Shown here in pieces: positions 36,491 to 42,981 of a DNA stretch of 64,000 nt. The stretch is taken from NCBI GenBank assembly GCA_034003765.1, contig JAVEXZ010000006.1, positions 1 to 64,000 of the forward strand, given 5' to 3'. The notes beneath the pieces are model-generated. The model made no database searches, was not told the origin of the DNA, and saw nothing but the letters and a program-made list of their open reading frames with translations. The stretch is from JAAZGD01 sp034003765. GTDB lineage: Bacteria; Bacillota; Clostridia; Peptostreptococcales; Anaerovoracaceae. Position 1 is the first letter of the stretch. Each line of letters starts with the position of its first letter. Both the position numbers and the translations under genes were made by a program.

Positions 36491-36814
36491 ATGGCTTCTG
36501 AAATTATTTCCGTTGAACAAATCAAGGAAAAAATGGTCCCAATATTAAGAAATTACCCAGTAAAAAAAGCGATATTATTTGGTTCCTTTGCCAAAGGAGA
36601 AGCTAGTGTAACTAGTGACATTGATTTGTACATTGATACCAATGGAAAATTAAGAGGTCTTGATTTTGTTGGTTTAATTGAGACCCTTGTTGATACTTTA
36701 GGGATAGATATAGATTTAATTGATAAATCCCATATTGATAAAAATTCTTTGATAATACAAGAAATTGAAGAGGGGGGGTATGGTGATATATCAAACAAGT
36801 TAAATGTACGATAA
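36491..36814 (+). CDS. MNT-type nucleotidyltransferase
   Basis: A 107-residue minimal nucleotidyltransferase. ILFGSFAKGEASVTSDIDLY is the GSx10DxD motif and IDIDLID supplies the third Asp, so the active site looks complete. Such proteins are usually the antidote of a HEPN toxin encoded next to them and act by adding AMP to the toxin. Here no HEPN gene follows. ATG 36491 is chosen because AAGGAGG (36475-36481) lies 9 nt before it; the TTG at 36482 abuts that signal. Confidence 0.8.
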   Translation: MASEIISVEQIKEKMVPILRNYPVKKAILFGSFAKGEASVTSDIDLYIDTNGKLRGLDFVGLIETLVDTLGIDIDLIDKSHIDKNSLIIQEIEEGGYGDISNKLNVR

Positions 36815-37403
36815 AAGCGTACATTTGAAAACGAAAGCGGGCAGACCTGATATGATAAAAAAAAGGGTTCAATGGAAATGGGTTATAGTTGCAACCATAA
36901 TATTCATGGTATTTTTAATTTTGGTACTTCCTCAGATGGCTGAGTATTCGGCCAAGGTAATTGGAGACTTCGGATCTCCAGATACATCCTTGATTTATTC
37001 TGGCGCAGACCTATATGATATGGCTGAAAGCTATGGGGAATCCGGCAGAGCTGCCTATATTAAACTAAGGTGGACCTTAGATTTTGTTTGGCCCTTTGTT
37101 TATACCTTGTTTTTCGTTTTGTGGACCCTTAAGCTTTTGGGCTATGTTCCTAGGACTAGTTGGACCAAGCATTTAGTTATTTTCCCCTTAGTAGCAATGT
37201 TTTTAGATTTTATGGAGAATTTAGGAGCTACCATAGTAATGGCCAGGTATCCATTATCTTCTGGATTAATTGCTAGCCTAACACCATTGATGACATCTGC
37301 TAAATGGCTGGCTATTTCAGCATCTTCTTTTATAGTAGCAGCTTTGATAATCGCGACTATAATAAAGAAAGTCAAAAAACCAAACTCTAATGCCATAGAA
37401 TAA
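36804..37403 (+). CDS. Four-helix membrane protein of unknown function
   Basis: A 199-residue protein (or 183 if ATG 36852, MIKKRVQWKW, is the start). It has four predicted helices: VIVATIIFMVFLILVLP, FVWPFVYTLFFVLWTLKLL, LVIFPLVAMFLDFMENLG and a C-terminal helix, plus an extracellular-type loop with FGSPDTSLIYSGADLY. The frame overlaps the nucleotidyltransferase by 11 nt. Neither start has a good ribosome binding site, but the coupling favours the upstream one. No family recognised. Confidence 0.6.
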   Translation: MYDKSVHLKTKAGRPDMIKKRVQWKWVIVATIIFMVFLILVLPQMAEYSAKVIGDFGSPDTSLIYSGADLYDMAESYGESGRAAYIKLRWTLDFVWPFVYTLFFVLWTLKLLGYVPRTSWTKHLVIFPLVAMFLDFMENLGATIVMARYPLSSGLIASLTPLMTSAKWLAISASSFIVAALIIATIIKKVKKPNSNAIE

Positions 37404-37420
37404 AGAGAGGAGAAGTAGCC

Positions 37421-38440
37421 ATGCCTTTTGAGATTGTAAGAAATGATATAACCAAGATGGCTGTGGATGCTATCGTGAATTCCGCTAACCCCCATGTTCT
37501 CATAGGTGCCGGGGTTGATAGTGCTATTCACGAGGCTGCAGGTCCAAAACTCTTTAAGGCAAGACAAGAGATAGGTGATATTCATGTTGGGTCCGCTGTA
37601 GCTACACCGGCCTTCAAACTACATGCAGACTATGTAATCCACACAGTTGGACCTGTGTGGTGGGGCGGAGGAGAAGGCGAAAAAGAACGTGTAAAAGAGT
37701 GTTATAAGAACTCCCTTAATATAGCCCTTGAAAAGGGATGCAAGTCTATAGCCTTCCCATTGATTTCAACGGGAACCTATGGCTTTCCAAAAGCTGAGGC
37801 TCTTGGGATAGCCATTTCGGTTATCAGTGAGTTTCTCCTTCGACATGATATGAACGTCTTTCTGGTGGTTTATGACCCCAAGGCTTATGCCCTATCAGAG
37901 AAGTTGTTTGCAGCTGTTACAGAATACATAGATGACAACTATATCGAAGAACATCAAATAGAAAAGCACCAAGAAAGAAGGCGACGGGATGCTGACGTCA
38001 GCTCTTTTGGGACTATGGACCCATTCATTCAGGCTAATGAAGAACGGTATTCATATAGTAGCAAGACTGAGAGAAGCCTTGATGATCTAATTGAGGAATT
38101 AGATGAAACTTTTTCCGAATCCCTTCTCCGTCTTATTGATGAAAAAAACAAAAGTGATGTGGAAGTCTATAAAAAAGCCAACGTAGACCGTAAACTCTTT
38201 TCCAAAATTCGCAGCAACAAGGATTATAAACCTAGCAAGGTAACCGCTATTGCTTTTGCCCTGGCCTTGGAACTCAACCTAGACGAGACAAAGGACTTAA
38301 TAGGGAGAGCAGGTTTTGCTCTTACCCATAGCAGTAAATTCGATGTTATTGTTGAGTATTTCATCGAACAAGGAAATCATAACGTGTTTGAAATAAATGA
38401 AGTCTTATTTGGATTTGATCAAATTCTATTAGGGGTGTAA
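37421..38440 (+). CDS. Macro domain protein with C-terminal HTH-like domain
   Basis: A 339-residue protein. Residues 1-170 form a macro domain that should bind ADP-ribose: VDAIVNSANPHVLIGAGVDS with the catalytic/binding Asn and Gly-rich loop, and ISTGTYGFPKAEA. After a charged linker, residues about 220-339 form a helical domain (VDRKLFSKIRSNKDYKPSKV, then ALELNLDETKDLIGRAGFAL) resembling a helix-turn-helix/XRE-like DNA- or RNA-binding fold. Macro domains reverse ADP-ribosylation or hydrolyse ADP-ribose derivatives. The vWA protein gene follows 83 bp downstream. GAGGAG precedes the ATG. Confidence 0.82.
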   Translation: MPFEIVRNDITKMAVDAIVNSANPHVLIGAGVDSAIHEAAGPKLFKARQEIGDIHVGSAVATPAFKLHADYVIHTVGPVWWGGGEGEKERVKECYKNSLNIALEKGCKSIAFPLISTGTYGFPKAEALGIAISVISEFLLRHDMNVFLVVYDPKAYALSEKLFAAVTEYIDDNYIEEHQIEKHQERRRRDADVSSFGTMDPFIQANEERYSYSSKTERSLDDLIEELDETFSESLLRLIDEKNKSDVEVYKKANVDRKLFSKIRSNKDYKPSKVTAIAFALALELNLDETKDLIGRAGFALTHSSKFDVIVEYFIEQGNHNVFEINEVLFGFDQILLGV

Positions 38441-38523
38441 ATATGTCGCCTACCATGCGACCTTAACCAAGAGAATATTACCTATACTGTAGTCAAGATA
38501 TAGATAACAGGGAGGTAAATAAA

Positions 38524-39174
38524 ATGAAGAATAAGCTTACAGAAATCGTTTTTATTCTTGACAGAAGCGGCTCTATGTCTGGCCTTGAAGGAGACACCAT
38601 CGGTGGCTATAATGCCATGGTAGAAAAGCAGAAAGATGCTCCAGGACAAGCCCTTATTTCAACGGTCCTATTTGATGATAATGTTGAAGTACTTCATGAT
38701 CGCTTAGACATAAAGGGCTTAGCCCCAATTACAGACAAGGAATACTATGTACGAGGTACCACAGCTCTTCTTGATGCGGTAGGTGGTGCTATCCATCATA
38801 TTGGAAATATCCACAAATATGCCCGTGATGAAGATCGTCCAGAGAATACAGTTATTGTTATCACAACTGATGGTATGGAAAATGCAAGCCGCCAATACAG
38901 CTACGACAGGGTAAAGATGATGATAGAGAGACAAAAAGAGAAGTATGGTTGGGAGTTTATTTTCCTAGGTGCTAACATCGATGCCCTAGAGGTTGCGGGG
39001 AGATTCGGAATAGGAGCTGACCGTGCCTCCAACTATCATGCTGATGGCCTAGGTACACAGCTAAATTACAGTGTAGTTGGTGAAGCCGTGTTTAATCTTC
39101 GCGAGGGCAATGGTATCAATGATGATTGGAAAGACCCTATTGATAAGGATTATAAGGGAAGGAAGAAAAGATAA
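38524..39174 (+). CDS. vWA domain protein (TerY/YegL-like)
   Basis: A 216-residue von Willebrand factor A domain. The MIDAS metal site is intact: DRSGS (Asp13, Ser15, Ser17), a downstream Thr in VRGTTALLDA and Asp in VITTDGMENA. The protein has no signal peptide or membrane helix, so it is cytosolic, as in TerY/YegL rather than surface adhesins. It follows the macro-domain gene on the same strand. In related systems cytosolic vWA proteins act as metal-dependent scaffolds for kinases, phosphatases or ADP-ribose enzymes; here the partner is probably the macro protein. Confidence 0.85.
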   Translation: MKNKLTEIVFILDRSGSMSGLEGDTIGGYNAMVEKQKDAPGQALISTVLFDDNVEVLHDRLDIKGLAPITDKEYYVRGTTALLDAVGGAIHHIGNIHKYARDEDRPENTVIVITTDGMENASRQYSYDRVKMMIERQKEKYGWEFIFLGANIDALEVAGRFGIGADRASNYHADGLGTQLNYSVVGEAVFNLREGNGINDDWKDPIDKDYKGRKKR

Positions 39175-39211
39175 ATGATAGGAGCAATATCAACTATCAC
39201 TAAAAGTTATC

Positions 39212-39240
39212 AGCTATGTTAGAAGGTAAACCACATAGCT
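39212..39240. terminator. Hairpin between convergent genes
   Basis: AGCTATG (39212-39218) and CATAGCT (39234-39240) form a perfect 7-bp stem between the vWA gene and the end of the kinase gene; flanks are A/T-rich on both sides, so it could terminate both transcripts. Confidence 0.4.
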
Positions 39241-40508
39241 TATAAAATAATACTTGTTGTAAAGATTCCATCTTCGGCGGTGAAAGAATATACACCGCCG
39301 TATTTTTGTGAAACGGCAACGATACTCTTTGTGCCAAGACCATGGTTTTTCACTGCACTTACAGGTAGATTATTCTTAAAGTCCACATCACCATGGTAGC
39401 TGTTATTTATTTGTATGTATAATTTATCTTTTTTACTCTTGCATACAATTTTCATAAACCTGTCCTGAGGATTAGGAAGTAGCTTGCTGGCATTAGTAGC
39501 ATTTTCGATAATGTTAGAAAAAATAACGCAGAGATCCATATCGGTGACTGAGTTATCTTCTCCAAGGTTGATTTGGGTTTCCACCCTTATGCCTTCTTTT
39601 TTGGCATCAGCAATATATGAGTATAAGATTAGATTAACCACATAATTTTCACAATATCTTTCTACCGTGGCTTCATCTATGGACTGACTGATTTCGCTAA
39701 TATATTTTTGTGCGGCTTCATTATTGTTGTCTACAAGAAAAGCATTAATAAGATTTAGGTGGTGTCTCATATCATGGTTACATACCAGAGTTTTTTCTTG
39801 TGATTCTTCCAATGATTTAAAATGTAGCTTTGCTGCCACTACTTCTGAATGAAGCACATTCTGGTGTTCCTGCAAGATATGTTTTTCTTTGCTTTGATTG
39901 AAAAATCTTAAAATAAGGAAGTATGCAAAGAATGCTAGGATAAATAGTAATATTCCGTATTTAACACTAAATTTACTTATAACGTCATCTATATTGTATT
40001 CTCCAACAGAATAAAGAAGTGCAGAATATGAAATGGGTATCATAGAGAATCCCAACCAGCCTTTATCCGTTGTTCGCATCATATAAAGAAAGGGTGGACG
40101 CACATACTTATAAAACAATAACCAAGTAGGTATATAAAGGGCAAAACAAATTATGTTCGCAGCATCTTTAGTGTAGTCAAGGAAAAATGCGATGGTTAGT
40201 CCGATCATTGAAAAAGATGTGCTTACAGCTACGAAAGTACAAAGGATAAAGAAGACTTGGGTTATCTTGAATTTGGAGATGAAGACAAATCCTAAAAACA
40301 CAGGGAAATGAACAAGGAGCGGATACCATTTCATGAAAAATGGATATCCCCAATAGAGTAAAATAAAACTATTGAAAATCACTAAAATGGCTATATAAAG
40401 GCCTACCAAGTAAGCTCTCTTCTTGCTTTTTATTTCGCAATCAAGGAAGACATACATTAAGCTGACAGCAAAGACTAGGCTTAGAATTGATCTAATATAA
40501 TCCAGCAT
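39240..40508 (-). CDS. AgrC-type sensor histidine kinase
   Basis: A 422-residue GHKL kinase. Residues 1-195 form six membrane helices; then a coiled coil and the dimerisation helix with CNHDMRHHLNLINAFL (phospho-acceptor His) and the ATPase domain with CVIFSNIIENATNAS and HGLGTKSI. This layout is that of AgrC/FsrC-like kinases that respond to peptide signals through the membrane domain. No agrB or agrD gene is present in the window. It is downstream of, and coupled to, the LytTR regulator gene: AAGGAG of this gene lies in the last codons of that one. Confidence 0.87.
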   Translation of the reverse strand: MLDYIRSILSLVFAVSLMYVFLDCEIKSKKRAYLVGLYIAILVIFNSFILLYWGYPFFMKWYPLLVHFPVFLGFVFISKFKITQVFFILCTFVAVSTSFSMIGLTIAFFLDYTKDAANIICFALYIPTWLLFYKYVRPPFLYMMRTTDKGWLGFSMIPISYSALLYSVGEYNIDDVISKFSVKYGILLFILAFFAYFLILRFFNQSKEKHILQEHQNVLHSEVVAAKLHFKSLEESQEKTLVCNHDMRHHLNLINAFLVDNNNEAAQKYISEISQSIDEATVERYCENYVVNLILYSYIADAKKEGIRVETQINLGEDNSVTDMDLCVIFSNIIENATNASKLLPNPQDRFMKIVCKSKKDKLYIQINNSYHGDVDFKNNLPVSAVKNHGLGTKSIVAVSQKYGGVYSFTAEDGIFTTSIIL

Positions 40509-40510
40509 TT

Positions 40511-41236
40511 TTACTCCTTAAATGCAAACGAAAAATAGGCGGATTTAACCTGGTTGTAATTTGCCCTTGCCAATGGTACTAAGTAACCTGTCTGCATTAA
40601 TATCTCCCTTTGCCTTAGGGTGTCTATATGTTCCATATTAACGATATAAGAACGATGTGTTCTTATAAAACCAGGATTATCTATAAGCATATTTTCAAGC
40701 TGGGTAATAGTTCCAGTTGCTTCTATTATAGCGTCATCGCTAAGATGATAAAAAATTGTTCTGCCAACCACCTCGGCGAATTCCAATCTGCTAGTATAAA
40801 TTCTTGTAAGCCCAGTTTTGCTCTTAATCAAGAGGCTGTTCCCTAAGTGAATTTGGCTTTCAGCAATTACCTTGTCTAAGAGAACGAAGAGCTGTTCCTT
40901 CCAAAGGGGTTTCAAAGCATAATAATATGCGTTTACTGAGTAGGAATCAACTGCAAACTCAGGCGAGGAGGTCATAAAGATGATTTTAGCATCTTGGTTA
41001 AACCCTCTTATTTCTTTAGCAGCATCCATTCCCGTCAAGTAAGGCATCAAAACATCTAGGAGTACTAGGTCGTAATTTTGACCGCCCTCCATTGACGCAA
41101 TCAAATCAAAAGCATTCTGAAATGATGAAGTGTGAATGCTATTTTTATCTCTTTGCAAGGCCTGATAGTCTCCTATTAAGGAAACCATATTAGAGAGATC
41201 CCCGATATTGTCGTCACAAATAGCTATATTTAACAT
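40511..41236 (-). CDS. LytTR-family response regulator (AgrA-like)
   Basis: A 241-residue regulator: N-terminal receiver (acidic pair in AICDDN, phospho-acceptor in LVLLDVLMPYLTG, Lys in ALKPLWKEQ) and a C-terminal LytTR DNA-binding domain (about residues 135-240, with FIRTHRSYIVNMEHI, the typical core). ATG 41236 has AAGGA 7 nt upstream; the ATG three codons earlier is too close to that signal. The gene is divergent from the two lipoproteins. Direct-repeat operators of the LytTR type lie upstream of three genes in the next 7 kb, which are its probable targets. Confidence 0.9.
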   Translation of the reverse strand: MLNIAICDDNIGDLSNMVSLIGDYQALQRDKNSIHTSSFQNAFDLIASMEGGQNYDLVLLDVLMPYLTGMDAAKEIRGFNQDAKIIFMTSSPEFAVDSYSVNAYYYALKPLWKEQLFVLLDKVIAESQIHLGNSLLIKSKTGLTRIYTSRLEFAEVVGRTIFYHLSDDAIIEATGTITQLENMLIDNPGFIRTHRSYIVNMEHIDTLRQREILMQTGYLVPLARANYNQVKSAYFSFAFKE

Positions 41237-41332
41237 AAAATCCATCCTTACTTTGCCTGACTATTCTGCGATTACAAGTATAACACGAATAAAATACATG
41301 AGAAAGTCATTTTATTCCCTTAAAATAAAAGT

Positions 41333-41398
41333 CATTTCATGCCAAAAAAATGACTGTTCATGCAAAGTTGTTTTTTCGTGGGAATAAGTTGCTATAAT
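41333..41398 (+). promoter_or_regulatory. LytTR-type direct-repeat operator and promoter, site 1
   Basis: CATTTCATG (41333-41341), 12 bp, CTGTTCATG (41354-41362), then 30 bp to TATAAT (41393-41398). It drives the first lipoprotein gene and lies in the region shared with the divergent regulator gene. Two 9-mers 12 bp apart is the architecture described for LytTR regulators (AgrA, ComE, VirR). Sites 2 and 3 in this window share it. Confidence 0.75.
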
Positions 41399-41459
41399 TT
41401 CTTTGAAATATTAATAGTTTTTTGTATAAAGAAAATGAAGAAGACAAAAGGAGAATAAA

Positions 41460-42002
41460 ATGAAAAAGTTTTTTACACTGCTTATGGTTCTATTATTAGT
41501 TTTTTCAATTGGGTTAACGGGATGTGGTGGAGAACCAGTAGTTGATGATGAGCCTGAAATGGACATGGATGCAGTGACAATGGTTCAAATTGATTCTGAT
41601 CTAGGGGTTAGTTTTTTGTTACCAAGCGATTTGGAACTACAAGACAATCTTAACTATACCAACTTGGAAACTGGAGAAAATGTTGGAGTTGTAGTTTCTC
41701 CTGTTAATGGAAAATCAATGACCGAAAATTCAGAGGAAGATATTTTGGCTGTATATCAAACAAAATATGAAGATGTTGCAGTTGAAGACTATCAATCAAA
41801 TTTGGATATTAATGGTAACCTGGGTCTTGTTGTAGCTCTTAGTTTAACCAGCCCAGGAGGGAATCCTCTTATCCTTACATTAGTGGTTGTAACTGATGGC
41901 ACTAATGACTATCTTGTTAATTATGTTTACGGAGCTGACAATTTAGATGGTTCACTTGCAAGCAATATAGATGAGTCTATCACAAGTATTACTCTTATAT
42001 AG
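41460..42002 (+). CDS. Lipoprotein, first of two tandem paralogs
   Basis: A 180-residue lipoprotein: MKKFFTLLMVLLLVFSIGLTGC with lipobox LTGC (Cys22), then an acidic linker (EPEMDMDAVT) and a mostly beta domain including VSFLLPSDLELQDN, YTNLETGENVGVV and TDGTNDYLVNYVYGADNLDG. The next gene encodes a protein of the same length and about three-quarters identical by eye. Only this copy has the upstream LytTR-type operator. AAAGGAG lies 6 nt before the ATG. Function unknown; the domain resembles small PsbP/DcrB-like stress lipoproteins in size and layout only. Confidence 0.72.
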   Translation: MKKFFTLLMVLLLVFSIGLTGCGGEPVVDDEPEMDMDAVTMVQIDSDLGVSFLLPSDLELQDNLNYTNLETGENVGVVVSPVNGKSMTENSEEDILAVYQTKYEDVAVEDYQSNLDINGNLGLVVALSLTSPGGNPLILTLVVVTDGTNDYLVNYVYGADNLDGSLASNIDESITSITLI

Positions 42003-42131
42003 TAAAGGAGAGTATTCCTTAAATGTATAATATGTAATTAAAAAAACGACTTTTCTGGAGATGTTTTGCTATACTTCTTGTAAATTAAATGATTTACATA
42101 AACAATTAACGCAGAAAAAAAGGAGCCTAAA

Positions 42132-42674
42132 ATGAAGAAAACCGTTACGGTTATCATGATATTATTATTAGTTTTTTCAATTGGATTAACGGGATGTGGT
42201 GGAGATACGGGCGCTGTAGATGAACCTGAAATGGACATGGATGCAGTAACAATGGTTCAAATTGATTCAGATCAAGGGGTTAGCCTTTTACTACCAAGTG
42301 ATTTGGAACTACAAGAGAATCTAAGTTATGTCAATTTGGAAACTGGAGAAAATGTTGCAATTGTAGGTGCTCCAATTGAGGGAAAATCAATCACCGAATA
42401 TACAGAGGAAGATGTTTTAGCTATATATCAAACAAATTACGAAGACGTTGCTATCGAAGACTATCAAGATAATTTAGATCTTAATGGCAACCTGGGACTT
42501 GTTACAGTTCTTAGTTTAACCACTACAGGAGGACACCCTATTTTTCTTACGCTTGTTGTTGTAACCGATGGTACTAATGACTATCTTGTTAATTATATTT
42601 ATGGAGCTGACTATTTAGATGGTTCACTTGCAACCAATATAGATGAATCCATTACAAGCATAACTATTCAATAG
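42132..42674 (+). CDS. Lipoprotein, second tandem paralog
   Basis: A 180-residue lipoprotein with lipobox LTGC and the same layout as its neighbour; the linker EPEMDMDAVTMVQIDSD is identical in both. Differences cluster in the middle (NVAIVGAPIEGKSITEYTEE). Its 129-bp upstream region keeps a TATACT -10 element (42070-42075) in a GCTATACTT context like that of LytTR site 3, but no CATTTCATG repeat, so it may have lost LytTR control or be read from the first copy. AAAAGGAG precedes the ATG. Confidence 0.72.
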   Translation: MKKTVTVIMILLLVFSIGLTGCGGDTGAVDEPEMDMDAVTMVQIDSDQGVSLLLPSDLELQENLSYVNLETGENVAIVGAPIEGKSITEYTEEDVLAIYQTNYEDVAIEDYQDNLDLNGNLGLVTVLSLTTTGGHPIFLTLVVVTDGTNDYLVNYIYGADYLDGSLATNIDESITSITIQ

Positions 42675-42755
42675 TAAATAAGAGCATTTCTTAAAATATA
42701 TATTGCCTAAGCAGAAAACTGCTTTGATAATATTGAAATGGTTTTATAAGAGTAG

Positions 42756-42786
42756 AAATGGCGATAAATACTATCGCCATTTTTTG
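42756..42786 (+). terminator. Rho-independent terminator
   Basis: AAATGGCGATA (42756-42766), loop AATAC, TATCGCCATTT with further T residues: an 11-bp perfect stem. It ends the lipoprotein operon; the rest of the 307-bp gap up to the SLH gene holds LytTR-type site 2. Confidence 0.85.
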
Positions 42787-42826
42787 GGGAATAGGAGCAA
42801 ACATGTATTAATATCTCACACCGTTG

Positions 42827-42890
42827 CATTTCATGACATAAATAGTACAGTTCGTGTTGTGTAGTCCTATTGAGAGGGATTTCATATTAG
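42827..42890 (+). promoter_or_regulatory. LytTR-type direct-repeat operator and promoter, site 2
   Basis: CATTTCATG (42827-42835), 12 bp, CAGTTCGTG (42848-42856), then about 28 bp to TATTAG (42885-42890), with TATAGA just after it as an alternative -10. The second half read as ACAGTTCGT matches the published LytTR 9-mer consensus at every position. It precedes the SLH protein gene. Confidence 0.7.
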
Positions 42891-42981
42891 TATAGATAGA
42901 GTTAGATATAAGTAAAGGCTTAACAAGTATATATATTTTAGACAGTAATCTTACTAGAGACATGAAAGGAGAAAAAGAGAG

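Noticed and set aside
42003..42131. Possible LytTR-type repeat upstream of the second lipoprotein
   Set aside because: Aligned to the conserved -10 position, the region matches CATTTCATG at only about four of nine positions.
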